64,000 nucleotides of DNA, taken from the NCBI RefSeq assembly GCF_029542085.1, contig NZ_CP107036.1, positions 3,410,001 through 3,474,000 on the forward strand, in the 5' to 3' direction. The notes beneath the pieces are model-generated. The model saw nothing but the letters and a program-made list of their open reading frames with translations, had not been told where the DNA came from and searched no databases. Both the position numbers and the translations under genes were made by a program. The DNA is from Sphingobacterium sp. ML3W. Lineage in GTDB: Bacteria > Bacteroidota > Bacteroidia > Sphingobacteriales > Sphingobacteriaceae. Positions 1-9,543 of this stretch are shown here, one piece after another. Positions within the stretch are counted from its first letter, which is position 1; the number at the start of each line of letters is the position of its first letter.

Positions 1-186
<186 letters not shown>

Positions 187-294
187 TCATTGATGAGTGT
201 CTGTTTTCTGCATCAACGAACTCGTTTCACTGGTTATTGATTAAAGCTTATCCCAACAGCAACGAGCTGATTAGACTCGATTTATCTGCCATTG

Positions 295-340
295 AAACAA
301 TCAGTATGCATACTTTCCCTTTCGTGCATACTGATTGTTT
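295..340. terminator. Long perfect hairpin between fucose genes
   Basis: A 16-bp perfect stem (AAACAATCAGTATGCA with its complement) encloses a 14-nt loop, just after the stop of the lactonase gene. The clean T-run follows on the plus strand. On the minus strand, which carries the genes, only a short T-rich tail follows. It is therefore either a weak minus-strand terminator or an mRNA-stabilising hairpin that lowers expression of the last gene. Confidence 0.55.
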
Positions 341-357
341 TTTTGGATTATATAGTT

Positions 358-1185
358 TTATAGATTATACACACGTATAGCATTCTCAGCCCAAAACGAT
401 TTTTTTTCCTTTTCTGTAAAGTCACCCAACTTATCCTCAACAATAGCGATACTTTCCTCATAGGAGGCCGCTAACAGACATACAGGCCAGTCAGATCCAA
501 ACATAATCCTTTCTTTTCCAAAACGTAGGAAAATATGGTCTAGATACTGTTTGAAATCATCCAATTTCCATCTGGACCAATCAGCCTCTGTGGCCAGCCC
601 GGACACTTTACAGACCACATTTGAAAAGGCAGCAAGTTTATCGATAAACGCGGCCCACTCATCAAACTCCCTTGATTTAATCGGAGGTTTGGCAATATGA
701 TCCAGCACAAATTGAAGATTTGGATTTTGCTGTACACATTGCAATGTAGCCTCATAATGACGCGGACGAATCAATAAATCGTAGGTATAGCCAAACGCGG
801 CCAATGCTTTTAACCCATTCAACACAGCTGGTCGAATCAGAAAATCTGGGTCCAACTCTCCCTCAACAATGTGGCGGAAGCCTTTGATCACCGGTAGTTC
901 TTTATAACTTATCAACTGCTGTTCAATATCTTCGGCCTGGAGGTCAATCCATCCAACCACACCTTTGATAAAGGGGTGACTTTTGGATAGCTGAACCAAA
1001 TAATTCGTTTCCGCGTCAGATTGATCAGCCTGAACCGCCACACTACCTACAAATCCATTTCGTTCCAATACAAACTGAATATCCAATGGCGTGAAATCCC
1101 GTTTAATAACGAGCATCTCGTCTGTAATCCAACTGTCTCTCACAGGATCGAATTGCCAAAAATGCTGATGGGTATCTATACGCAT
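358..1185 (-). CDS. Amidohydrolase-2 family lactonase (likely L-fucono-1,5-lactonase)
   Basis: A 275-residue TIM-barrel amidohydrolase. The N-terminal metal motif is MRIDTHQHFW. HIVEGE and LDHIAKP lie mid-protein and the metal-binding Asp lies in FGSDWPV near the C terminus. The start at 1185 is chosen because it begins the family's conserved motif and leaves a 25-nt gap to the previous gene; the longer frame would overlap that gene. In oxidative L-fucose degradation this family opens the lactone to L-fuconate in the cytosol. The cluster contains the dehydrogenases, dehydratase and hydrolase expected for the same path, which supports the assignment. A rhamnonolactonase is the main alternative. 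Confidence 0.82.
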   Translation of the reverse strand: MRIDTHQHFWQFDPVRDSWITDEMLVIKRDFTPLDIQFVLERNGFVGSVAVQADQSDAETNYLVQLSKSHPFIKGVVGWIDLQAEDIEQQLISYKELPVIKGFRHIVEGELDPDFLIRPAVLNGLKALAAFGYTYDLLIRPRHYEATLQCVQQNPNLQFVLDHIAKPPIKSREFDEWAAFIDKLAAFSNVVCKVSGLATEADWSRWKLDDFKQYLDHIFLRFGKERIMFGSDWPVCLLAASYEESIAIVEDKLGDFTEKEKKSFWAENAIRVYNL

Positions 1186-1210
1186 AATAAAACCTAAAAT
1201 AGGAGATAAA

Positions 1211-2068
1211 TTAATTCTTTGAATAAGCAACCACAGTCTGACGCGATTCGCCAAGTCCATCTGCACCCAATTCAATCACATCACCAGGGTTCAAGTAAAT
1301 AGGAGGATTAAATCCAAGGCCTACACCAGCAGGAGTTCCTGTTGAAATCACATCTCCAGGTAATAGGGTCATAAATCTAGAAACATAGGAAACAACATGT
1401 GCGATTGAAAAAATTAAATCTTTGGTATTTCCATCCTGATAGGTTTTACCATTAACTTTCAACCAGATACGTACATTATTAATATCCTTGATCTCTTCTT
1501 TGGTAGCCATAAATGGTCCCATCGGTGCAAATGTATCACAGCCTTTTCCTTTATCCCAGGTGCCACCTCGTTCCAATTGATACTCACGTTCAGATACGTC
1601 ATTGTGAAGTACATAACCCGCAACATAATCCAAAGCCTCATTTTCTTCTACATAAGAGGCTTTTTTACCAATTACAATACAAAACTCCACTTCCCAATCC
1701 GTCTTTACAGAATCTTTAGGAATCATCACATTATCGTATGGTCCTATTAATGAAGTGGTGGACTTCATAAAAATAATAGGTTCAGCAGGAATCGGTGCAT
1801 TTGTTTCCTTGGCATGATCCATATAATTCAGTCCGATACAAACTATTTTAGATGGACGGGCAAAAGGTGCTCCGATACGCTCGTCTTGTGGAATTTCAAT
1901 CAGTTTACCTGCATTAGCCTTGACAAATTCTTCCAAACGAGCCAAACCATCTTCTGCAAAAAATTGTTCATTGTAATCACCACCAAATGCACTTACATCG
2001 TAGTTTACTCCGTCGACCTGAACTCCAATCTTCTCTTTGCCAAAGGCTCCAAAACGTATTAATTTCAT
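1211..2068 (-). CDS. Fumarylacetoacetate hydrolase family protein (likely 2,4-diketo-3-deoxy-L-fuconate hydrolase)
   Basis: A 285-residue protein with the FAH fold. Visible features are KIVCIGLNYMDHAKE, the metal-binding region DWEVEFCIVIGK, and GDVISTGTPAGVGLG near the end. In the non-phosphorylating L-fucose pathway this enzyme splits 2,4-diketo-3-deoxy-L-fuconate to pyruvate and L-lactate, the last step. It sits between an SDR and the lactonase on the same strand with short gaps, consistent with one operon. FAH proteins also act on other diketo acids, so the exact substrate rests on the neighbours. Confidence 0.85.
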   Translation of the reverse strand: MKLIRFGAFGKEKIGVQVDGVNYDVSAFGGDYNEQFFAEDGLARLEEFVKANAGKLIEIPQDERIGAPFARPSKIVCIGLNYMDHAKETNAPIPAEPIIFMKSTTSLIGPYDNVMIPKDSVKTDWEVEFCIVIGKKASYVEENEALDYVAGYVLHNDVSEREYQLERGGTWDKGKGCDTFAPMGPFMATKEEIKDINNVRIWLKVNGKTYQDGNTKDLIFSIAHVVSYVSRFMTLLPGDVISTGTPAGVGLGFNPPIYLNPGDVIELGADGLGESRQTVVAYSKN

Positions 2069-2130
2069 ATTTTTTTATATTTGAGATATGAGATAGTAGA
2101 TATGAGAATCTAATGTCTCAAATCTAATAT

Positions 2131-2895
2131 TTAGTTATTCAATTTAATAAAACCACCATCGATAGGATAGTCATTACCTGTGATAAACCCTGCGTCATCA
2201 CTACAAAGAAAAAGTGCCAGCTTAGCAATTTCTTCGGGTTGTGCCATACGACCTATTGGCTGGCTTGCAGACAGTTTTTCAAACATTTCAGCCTCTTTAC
2301 CAGGATAGTTCTTCGCAATAAAACCATCTACAAAAGGGGTATGTACACGCGCTGGCGAGATACTGTTGCAACGGATACCATAAGCCATGTAATCACGTGC
2401 TACTGACAAAGACATTGCATAGATCGCACCTTTACTCATGGAATAGGCAAAACGATCCGTAATTCCTACCCACGCCGCAATCGAAGCGAGATTAAGAATA
2501 GCTCCAGAACCTTGCGCTTTCATGATTGGCACAATAGCATACAACGCATTATAGGCCCCTTTCACATTCACATTAAAAACACGTTCGAAGTCTTCGGATT
2601 TACAATTTTCCAAATTACCAACGTGAGCAATGCCAGCATTATTCACTAAAATATCAATTTTCCCGATATTTTGAGCTATGTCGATAATTTCCTGTTGATC
2701 GGTTACGTTACAACGATTGAACACAGCCTGCCCACCTAGAGCCAAAATTTCCGCTACTACAGCATTCCCACCTTCCTCATTTAAATCCAGAATATGGACT
2801 TTCGCTCCTTCTGTAGCAAATTGCACACTGATAGCACGACCAATCCCACTACCACCGCCTGTAATAACAGCTACTTTTTGTTCTAATTTTCCCAT
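2131..2895 (-). CDS. SDR dehydrogenase (likely 2-keto-3-deoxy-L-fuconate dehydrogenase)
   Basis: A 254-residue classical short-chain dehydrogenase. It has the cofactor motif TGGGSGIG near residue 12, NNAG near 87, a catalytic Ser in the LASIAAW segment and the YSMSK pair around 150. The C-terminal SDDAGFITGNDYPIDGG is typical of the family. It lies 2 nt from the fucosidase gene and 62 nt from the hydrolase gene, so it is co-transcribed with both. The FAH neighbour suggests that it makes the 2,4-diketo acid the hydrolase uses. The substrate is inferred. Confidence 0.85.
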   Translation of the reverse strand: MGKLEQKVAVITGGGSGIGRAISVQFATEGAKVHILDLNEEGGNAVVAEILALGGQAVFNRCNVTDQQEIIDIAQNIGKIDILVNNAGIAHVGNLENCKSEDFERVFNVNVKGAYNALYAIVPIMKAQGSGAILNLASIAAWVGITDRFAYSMSKGAIYAMSLSVARDYMAYGIRCNSISPARVHTPFVDGFIAKNYPGKEAEMFEKLSASQPIGRMAQPEEIAKLALFLCSDDAGFITGNDYPIDGGFIKLNN

Positions 2896-2897
2896 TG

Positions 2898-4211
2898 TTA
2901 TTTAATTGTTAGTGTTAAAACTAGATCTGCCTCATCAGTCGATGCCGGCAAATCCAATCGTAAACTATTATCTTTATTACTAAATTTAATATCCTTATTT
3001 CCGATAAATGTCTTTACTTTCTTCACCTGATAAGGAAGCTTGGCAATATACAATTCCTTCTTTTCAGGTTTAAGGATATGCAAGTACACCTGATTTCCTT
3101 TTCGCGTTAACGCATAATCATCCGTAGGTGCTATTCCCCCAGCTTCAGTTCCATAGATAGTCTCGCCATAAACAGCTAGCCACTTACCAAGATCTTTTAA
3201 GCGATCTTGTTGATAGTCCTGAATCTCGCCATTCGGCATCGGTCCTACATTGAGTAACAAGTTTGAACCATGTCCCGCAGCTTTAACCAAGTAAGTCAAT
3301 ACCTCTCTAAACGATTTACGTGTTCTATCTTTTAATTCAAAGCCCCAAGATCCAGCGATGGTACCACAAACCTCTTTAGGCAATTTGCCTACATCATGTG
3401 CACTTGTTCCAAATCCTGTCGTGTTTTCCCCTGGCAGATCACGTTCAAACATCTGAAAATCTTCTCCTTCAAAAGGCGCTAAATGATGATTATTACCCAC
3501 CAAACATTGTGGCTGCAACTTATGTATCAACTCATAGATTTCTTTAAAATGCCAATCTTCTTTAGGTTTGTCCCAATGACCATCAAACCAAATCCCATCA
3601 ACTTGACCATAACTTGTAAGAAGCTCAGTCAACTGACTTTTCATAAATTGGACATAACGATTCCAATCACCTTTTGTAGAATCACGCCCAGCGATGCCAC
3701 CTCCTGTTTTACCAGCAGGTAGATAATCGTTACGGTTCCAATCCAAAAGCGAGTAATAAAACATGACTTTTATTCCTTCTGCATGACATGCTGCTACCAA
3801 CTCTTTTACGATATCACGCTTGAATGGTGATTTTTTCACGATGTTATAATCCGAAGTTTGGCTATTCCACATGGCGAAACCATCGTGGTGCCTTGTCGTG
3901 AATGTAATATATTTTGCACCGGCCTGTTTAAATAATTTAGCCCACTCTTTTGCATCAAAAGAAATGGGATTAAAAAATTTAGGCAACAGTGCATACTCAT
4001 CCAAGCTGATGTTCTGATTATTCATGGCCCACTCACCATCGCCCAACACACTATAGACACCCCAATGGATAAAGACCCCGAATCGAGATTGTTCGAACCA
4101 TTCCCTATTTTTTAAATTTTCAGGACTTGGCTGGTACTGTTGTTGGCTATAACTATAGGATAGTGATCCTATGAGCAAGGCCAAACTGCAGATGACATGT
4201 TTTAATTTCAT
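2898..4211 (-). CDS. Secreted alpha-L-fucosidase, GH29
   Basis: A 437-residue GH29 enzyme that releases L-fucose from glycans. The start at 4211 gives a clear signal peptide (MKLKHVICSLALLIGSLSYS) ending near a Gln, so it is exported to the periplasm; the longer frame would overlap the upstream gene. Family marks are FGVFIHWGVYSV near the N terminus, TRHHDGFAMW, and QVDGIWFDG, where the Asp is the expected nucleophile. Its place among fucose genes links glycan trimming to uptake and oxidation of the freed sugar. No carbohydrate-binding domain is seen. Confidence 0.92.
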   Translation of the reverse strand: MKLKHVICSLALLIGSLSYSYSQQQYQPSPENLKNREWFEQSRFGVFIHWGVYSVLGDGEWAMNNQNISLDEYALLPKFFNPISFDAKEWAKLFKQAGAKYITFTTRHHDGFAMWNSQTSDYNIVKKSPFKRDIVKELVAACHAEGIKVMFYYSLLDWNRNDYLPAGKTGGGIAGRDSTKGDWNRYVQFMKSQLTELLTSYGQVDGIWFDGHWDKPKEDWHFKEIYELIHKLQPQCLVGNNHHLAPFEGEDFQMFERDLPGENTTGFGTSAHDVGKLPKEVCGTIAGSWGFELKDRTRKSFREVLTYLVKAAGHGSNLLLNVGPMPNGEIQDYQQDRLKDLGKWLAVYGETIYGTEAGGIAPTDDYALTRKGNQVYLHILKPEKKELYIAKLPYQVKKVKTFIGNKDIKFSNKDNSLRLDLPASTDEADLVLTLTIK

Positions 4212-4231
4212 TATGTTTGATTTTTGGTTAT

Positions 4232-5890
4232 TTACAAAGAAACGCCCCTTCGCCAAGGAATAAAATCATCCTGTCCCAACAAGACTGCTTTAGGCTTGAC
4301 CTCACCTGAAGCAACTTCAATTACATAATCAAGTATACGATGTGCTGCCTTTTCAATAGTCTCTGTACCTTCGATAATGGTACCACAGTTAAGATCTATG
4401 ATATCAGGCATTTTTTCAAAAGTCTTTGTATTTGTCGATAGCTTTACAACTGGCGTAATCGGATTTCCCGTAGGCGTACCCAATCCTGTCGTAAATAAGA
4501 CAATATTAGCACCCGCAGCAACCTCTGCGGTGGTACTCTCCACGTCATTACCAGGTGTACATAGTAAGTTGAGTCCTGCCCCGTTAGCCAATTCTGGATA
4601 ATCAATCACAGCTGCGACTGGCGAGGTACCTCCTTTTTTAGCTGCTCCTGCTGATTTGATCGCATCTGTGATTAGACCATCACGGATATTGCCCGGAGAT
4701 GGGTTCATATAGAAACCCGAACCATCCGCTTCTGCTTTAGCATTGTAGGTCCGCATTAAATTCATAAATTTCTCGGCAGTAGGTTCATCGACACAGCGGT
4801 CACTAAGCTCCTGCTCCACACCACACAATTCCGGAAATTCAGCTAAAATAACAGAACCGCCCAAAGTCACCAGAATATCCGAAACAAAACCAAGTGCCGG
4901 ATTGGCCGAAATACCTGAGAAGCCATCTGAACCACCGCACTCCAAACCGATACATAGTTTATCTAAAGTAGCTGGCTTGCGCTCATTTTTATCCGCTTGC
5001 ATCATTCCAGCGAAGGTTGCTTTGATTGCCTTTTGCATCAATTCTTTTTCAGTTCCTTCTTTTTGTTGCTCAAAGATGTATAAAGGACGGTCAAAGCCAG
5101 GATTCCTTTTCTCTATTTCAGCCTTCAAAATGGACGCCTGTGCATGTTGGCAGCCTAAACTCAATACAGTCGCACCTGCCACGTTTGGATGTGTAATATA
5201 TCCCGCCAACAAACCGCATAGGGCATCAGAGTCCATACGGGTACCACCGCACCCCATTTCGTGGTTCAAAAACTTAATGCCGTCCACATTTTTAAACAAA
5301 CGTTCTTGTTCATTTGATGTCGAATTAGCCAATAAATCTTGTCCCAGAATTTGGTTTACATCCGCACCGGATTTATACAAGCCGATCAAGTCTTCCACTT
5401 CGGAGTTGTAATTGTTAGCTTTGACCTTATAACCCAATTTCTCTTCGAAAGCAGCTTTTAGCGTCAATACATTTCTGTTTTCACAAAATACTAATGGAAT
5501 GACCAACCAATAATTGGCAGTTCCTACCGTACCGTTCGAGCGGTGAAATCCATTGAACGTTTTCTCTTTGAAAGCAGCGATATCTGGTTTTGTCCAAGTG
5601 GTCTTGCGATCACCCATTCTAAAATCTTCGGATGCATGACGTAGATTTTCTGTTGTGATCAACTCACCTGCTTCTAAATCACCATTCAACTTCCCAACCA
5701 AAACACCATACATCAATATTTCGGCATCTTGCTCCATCGGCTGAATCGTAAACTTATGCTTGGCCGCAACGGCTTGCTTCAATGTAAACTCTTTACCTTC
5801 GAAAACAATTGCTGTTCCTTCAGCCAGGTCCTGCAATGCAACCAGGACATTATCCATTGGATGGATTTGTAAATAACGTTGTATGGCCAT
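4232..5890 (-). CDS. UxaA-family hydro-lyase (SAF + altronate dehydratase domains), probable L-fuconate dehydratase
   Basis: A 552-residue protein. The N-terminal ~90 residues form the SAF-like domain (starting MAIQRYLQIHP) and the remainder is the altronate/galactarate dehydratase domain with GCGG, GLECGGSDGFSG and LCTPGNDVEST segments. UxaA enzymes dehydrate sugar acids. Here the gene lies between the mutarotase and the fucosidase, and no enolase-type fuconate dehydratase is in the window. It is inferred to fill that step. Altronate or galactonate dehydration would be the alternative. It lies 3 nt from the mutarotase gene. Confidence 0.83.
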   Translation of the reverse strand: MAIQRYLQIHPMDNVLVALQDLAEGTAIVFEGKEFTLKQAVAAKHKFTIQPMEQDAEILMYGVLVGKLNGDLEAGELITTENLRHASEDFRMGDRKTTWTKPDIAAFKEKTFNGFHRSNGTVGTANYWLVIPLVFCENRNVLTLKAAFEEKLGYKVKANNYNSEVEDLIGLYKSGADVNQILGQDLLANSTSNEQERLFKNVDGIKFLNHEMGCGGTRMDSDALCGLLAGYITHPNVAGATVLSLGCQHAQASILKAEIEKRNPGFDRPLYIFEQQKEGTEKELMQKAIKATFAGMMQADKNERKPATLDKLCIGLECGGSDGFSGISANPALGFVSDILVTLGGSVILAEFPELCGVEQELSDRCVDEPTAEKFMNLMRTYNAKAEADGSGFYMNPSPGNIRDGLITDAIKSAGAAKKGGTSPVAAVIDYPELANGAGLNLLCTPGNDVESTTAEVAAGANIVLFTTGLGTPTGNPITPVVKLSTNTKTFEKMPDIIDLNCGTIIEGTETIEKAAHRILDYVIEVASGEVKPKAVLLGQDDFIPWRRGVSL

Positions 5891-5893
5891 AAC

Positions 5894-6226
5894 TTATACT
5901 AATTCAAATATTTTATTCATCATTACCCACTTTTCACCTGGCTTGGATCCCGGGATAGCGGCCTGATATTTCCACATCAACTGCTCCCATTCCTGAACTT
6001 TTTCATTGGCAGCATCCATAGCAGATTTCCGCTCAAATGAAAAATCCTCACCAACTTCCATATTCATAAACAATCTATTCTCAAAACGATAGATCTCCAT
6101 TTGCGTTACCCCGGCATCCAAAATCGATCGCTTGATCTCTGGCCACACTGCACGGTGATAATCCTCATATTCTTTGATCAATTGTGGATCATTGACAAGA
6201 TCCAATGCCATGACATACTTTTTCAT
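5894..6226 (-). CDS. L-rhamnose/L-fucose mutarotase family protein
   Basis: A 110-residue protein that matches the RhaM-type mutarotase family in size and motifs: LDLVNDPQLIKEYEDYHR with the conserved His, WPEI, MEIYR and FMNMEV. It interconverts sugar anomers so that the dehydrogenase gets its preferred form. It lies 9 nt downstream of the symporter gene and 3 nt before the dehydratase gene, so it is in the operon. The fucose preference is inferred from the neighbours. Confidence 0.88.
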   Translation of the reverse strand: MKKYVMALDLVNDPQLIKEYEDYHRAVWPEIKRSILDAGVTQMEIYRFENRLFMNMEVGEDFSFERKSAMDAANEKVQEWEQLMWKYQAAIPGSKPGEKWVMMNKIFELV

Positions 6227-6235
6227 TACTATCTA

Positions 6236-7501
6236 TTAATGTGATTTAAGATTTTCTGTTTCGGCGATGCTCACGTTCCTATTCTGAAAGGCAAAAGCCA
6301 ATACCACGACAAAACATACTAAAGGCACAAAATAACCATATTGAAAATGGCCTGTTGTATCCGATATTAAGCCCAAAAGTGGTGGCAATAACGCTCCGCC
6401 AACAATAGACATGACAATCAGACTCGAAGCTGATTTAGTATCTGCACCAATCCCTTGTACTCCAAAAGCAAAGATGGTCGGAAACATAATGGACATAAAA
6501 AATGCAATTCCAATCAAGGCATATAATGTTTGTACCCCTGTTCCAAAAATAACGAACAGTGATAATGCAATCGTAACAAATGAATATATGATCAACAGTT
6601 TGGATGCTGAAACAAAACGCATAAAGAAGGTTCCAATAAATCGACCTAACATAAATGCTAATCCTGCAAAACCTGCATAGTCCGCACCATCTTTCCCTGA
6701 TATCCCCGCTACTTCTGTCGCGTATAGAACCAAAAAGCTTAAGATACAGACCTGAGCACCAACATAAAAAAACTGAGCAATAACCGCCCATCTTACATTT
6801 TTATGTCTCAAGGCATGAAAGAAGCCTGCTTTACCTTCTTCCTCATCATCCTTGATATCAGGCAATTTGGTAAAGAAGAACAAAGCTGCAATCAACAGGA
6901 TCAATACGCCCAAAACAAGGTAAGGCATCTTTACTGAAGCTGTTTCCGACTGGATGTAAGCCAGTTTTGCCTGTTCAGCCATCTGCGCAAGTTCTTCTTG
7001 CGATTTCGGTTCATGCGACAAGATAAATTTCCCACCGAATATCGGTGCCAAGAATGCTGCAAGACCATTGAATGACTGCGCAAAATTCAGCCGTTGAGCA
7101 GATGTTGCAGGATCACCTAAAATAGCGACATACGGGTTAGCCGCTGTTTCCAAGATAGTCAAACCACATGCGACCACAAACAAGGCCCCCAAAAAGAAAG
7201 CATAACTTATGGTATTTGCTGCAGGAACAAACAAAAAGCAGCCCAGCGCAAAAAATAACAATCCGATCAGAATACCGGCCTTGTAGCCATAACGTTTCAT
7301 AATAATTCCCGCAGGGATTGCCATCACAAAATAGGCAATAAATACCGCTGAATCGACCAAAGAAGCCTGGAAATGCGATAAACTAAAGGCATTCCTCAAG
7401 TGTGGAATCAAGATCGGATCAAGGTTATGGATAAATCCCCAAAAGAAGAACAAGGAGGTCACCAAAATCAAGGCAAATGTGTAACTCTTTTTGTTAGTCA
7501 T
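6236..7501 (-). CDS. fucP: L-fucose:H+ symporter, MFS family
   Basis: A 421-residue major facilitator with about twelve hydrophobic segments. It opens with a cytoplasmic tail followed by FFFWGFIHNLDPILIPHLR, a hallmark of the FucP sugar:proton symporters, and has ETAANPYV around residue 120. It imports L-fucose across the inner membrane. It is the first gene of the minus-strand operon and is divergent from the AraC regulator, with 142 nt between. Glucose/galactose GluP-type specificity is possible, but the fucosidase and mutarotase context favours fucose. Confidence 0.9.
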   Translation of the reverse strand: MTNKKSYTFALILVTSLFFFWGFIHNLDPILIPHLRNAFSLSHFQASLVDSAVFIAYFVMAIPAGIIMKRYGYKAGILIGLLFFALGCFLFVPAANTISYAFFLGALFVVACGLTILETAANPYVAILGDPATSAQRLNFAQSFNGLAAFLAPIFGGKFILSHEPKSQEELAQMAEQAKLAYIQSETASVKMPYLVLGVLILLIAALFFFTKLPDIKDDEEEGKAGFFHALRHKNVRWAVIAQFFYVGAQVCILSFLVLYATEVAGISGKDGADYAGFAGLAFMLGRFIGTFFMRFVSASKLLIIYSFVTIALSLFVIFGTGVQTLYALIGIAFFMSIMFPTIFAFGVQGIGADTKSASSLIVMSIVGGALLPPLLGLISDTTGHFQYGYFVPLVCFVVVLAFAFQNRNVSIAETENLKSH

Positions 7502-7616
7502 ATATTCAAATGGTTATAAGTAGTTATTTATGTAAAATAAGCCTAAAAAACCTAGACAATATTCAAGTATATTATCAATTCATTAAGCTATATTACCATA
7601 TCTAAACAGAAATATG

Positions 7617-7624
7617 TAACTTTA
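7617..7624 (+). promoter_or_regulatory. Probable -7 box of the AraC-family gene
   Basis: TAACTTTA is close to the Bacteroidetes -7 consensus TAnnTTTG and lies 19 nt before the AraC start codon. The 142-nt gap it sits in must also hold the fuc operon promoter, for which I see no clean match. The regulator probably binds in this gap. Confidence 0.45.
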
Positions 7625-7643
7625 ATGCATATATTTCATAGTT

Positions 7644-8507
7644 ATGAAAGCACAATTACTCCATTTAAACAACAATCTCACCCATTCATTCAACGCAAGA
7701 AGAGATAATACACCACAATACCACAACATTTGGCATTATCACGAAGAACTTGAATTAATCTATTTTGCAGAGGGCTCTGGTACACAGTTTATTGGAGACA
7801 GCGTTCGCCGTTTTGAATCCGGAGATATTACACTAGTAGGCTCCAATCTCCCTCATTATTGGCTGTTTGATGAAATCTACCTAAGGGAAGATAATCCACA
7901 AGCAGCAGATATACGTGTACTGCATTTTAAAGAAAATTTCTGGGGGAATGAATTCACGAACCTGCCTGAAAACAAAAACATCAAAGAGTTGATACGGATT
8001 TCGAAACGAGGAATAGCACTTTCTAAATCAAATAAGGCTGAGACAATAGCACATATTGATGCAATACTAGACAACGCTGACACAACAAGAATCATCCACC
8101 TATTGCAGATCCTCACATCCATCGCAACAGAAGAGCAGCATGACCTATTAACCAGCACTGGCTTTACGATTCAATCTCAGGATCAGGATGCTGACCGCAT
8201 GCGGATAGCCATGCACTACATTGGCGAAAATTATCGCGATCAGATCCGTCTACATGAGCTTGCCTCCTTGACAGGAATGACGCCCAATTCATTTTGTCGT
8301 TATTTTAAATCGCAGATAGGTAAGACACTTTTTCAGTTTCTAATTGAAATGCGTGTAAAGACGGCTTGTAATTTATTACTTGAAAATAAGCAAACGATTA
8401 AGCAAATCTGCTTCGAATCTGGATTTCAAAACTTCTCAAGCTTTCATAAATATTTCAAGAATATCACGGGTACGACCCCGCTTAACTATCAGAAATCAAA
8501 AACTTAA
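7644..8507 (+). CDS. AraC-family transcriptional regulator
   Basis: A 287-residue regulator. The N-terminal ~150 residues look like a cupin sugar-sensing domain (WHYHEELELIYFAEGSG, FESGDITLVGSNLPHYW). The C-terminal ~100 residues hold two helix-turn-helix motifs (LHELASLTGMTPNSFCRYFK and IKQICFESGFQNFSSFHKYF). It is divergent from fucP and is the likely controller of the fucose operon. Its 3' end overlaps the convergent oxidoreductase gene by 12 nt. Confidence 0.88.
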   Translation: MKAQLLHLNNNLTHSFNARRDNTPQYHNIWHYHEELELIYFAEGSGTQFIGDSVRRFESGDITLVGSNLPHYWLFDEIYLREDNPQAADIRVLHFKENFWGNEFTNLPENKNIKELIRISKRGIALSKSNKAETIAHIDAILDNADTTRIIHLLQILTSIATEEQHDLLTSTGFTIQSQDQDADRMRIAMHYIGENYRDQIRLHELASLTGMTPNSFCRYFKSQIGKTLFQFLIEMRVKTACNLLLENKQTIKQICFESGFQNFSSFHKYFKNITGTTPLNYQKSKT

Positions 8508-9464
8508 TACGATTTTTCCCAACAAATTCGAATCCTCCATGAATTGATGTGCCTTTGCAGCTTCATGATAAGGCAAAACACGAAACAGTCTGGGTTTAAA
8601 ATCACCAGAAATAATCTTAGGCCATACCTCAGCCCAGATCTCATTACGTAATGTTTCTTTAAATTGATGATCTCTTGCTCGTAAGGTACTTCCGGTAAGT
8701 AGAATTCTTTTTTGCATCAATTTGAGCAAGTTGATTTCCGCTTTAGCCCCTTGCATTGCATTGATATAGACTAGACGGCCATCGGGGTTCAAGAGATTGA
8801 TGTTTTTTTCGAAATAGGCACCACCTATACTGTCTAAAATTACATCAACTCCCAAGTCGGCTAGCACTTCTTGGAAGTCTTGGGTCCTATAGTTTATTAC
8901 TTTTGATGCACCTAGAGATTGGCAAAAAAGACCTTTCTCCTCCGAACTAACAGTTGTATAAACTTCCGCACCAAATAGGGTCCCTAATTGAATAGCTGTA
9001 CTACCGATTCCGCCTGCTCCACCATGCACCAGGAAGTGTTCCCCAGATTGTAGTTTTCCCCTGCGAAAGACATTGTCCCACACGGTGAATACTGTCTCAG
9101 GGAGTGCTGCCGCTTCCTCAAAACTTAGATTGGCTGGAATAGGTAGGCAATGCCCCTGGTAAACAGAAACGTAACTAGCATACCCCCCTCCTGCAACCAG
9201 CGCACACACCGAGTCACCAATATTCCAGCTATCGACCAAAGAGCCTTTCTCCACAATAACACCTGACACTTCGAGCCCCGGGATACGTGGATCAACACCT
9301 GGAGGGGCTGGATAATTTCCCTTTCGCTGGAAAACATCTGGCCTATTCACACCAGCGGCCCTGACTGCGATCAATACATCCATATCTCCGATCTGTGGTC
9401 GCTCCAGCTCCTCAACCGTTAATACCTCAGGATCACCTGGCCTGCTTATCACAACTGCTTTCAT
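8496..9464 (-). CDS. NAD(P)H:quinone oxidoreductase, zinc-independent MDR family
   Basis: A 322-residue medium-chain dehydrogenase of the Qor/PIG3 group. It has the GroES-like N-terminal half (GVNRPDVFQRKGNYPAPPG) and the cofactor motif VHGGAGGIGSTAIQLG near residue 145. The zinc ligands of alcohol dehydrogenases are not evident. It reduces quinones or small enones with NADPH. It is convergent with the AraC gene (12-nt overlap) and has no obvious link to fucose use. Confidence 0.87.
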   Translation of the reverse strand: MKAVVISRPGDPEVLTVEELERPQIGDMDVLIAVRAAGVNRPDVFQRKGNYPAPPGVDPRIPGLEVSGVIVEKGSLVDSWNIGDSVCALVAGGGYASYVSVYQGHCLPIPANLSFEEAAALPETVFTVWDNVFRRGKLQSGEHFLVHGGAGGIGSTAIQLGTLFGAEVYTTVSSEEKGLFCQSLGASKVINYRTQDFQEVLADLGVDVILDSIGGAYFEKNINLLNPDGRLVYINAMQGAKAEINLLKLMQKRILLTGSTLRARDHQFKETLRNEIWAEVWPKIISGDFKPRLFRVLPYHEAAKAHQFMEDSNLLGKIVLSF

Positions 9465-9543
9465 CTGTAAATAACTATTTATTATGTTTTTAATATCTCA
9501 CATCCAGTCAGGATAACAATGTCATCTTACGCCTGGATGCATA

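Noticed and set aside
4902..5411. A 169-codon plus-strand frame inside the UxaA-type gene
   Set aside because: Shadow of a well-supported gene in the other strand; no start context or domain.
9468..9543. Inverted repeat CATCCAG / CTGGATG after the outer membrane protein gene
   Set aside because: A 7-bp stem with a long loop and no T-run; too weak to call a terminator.
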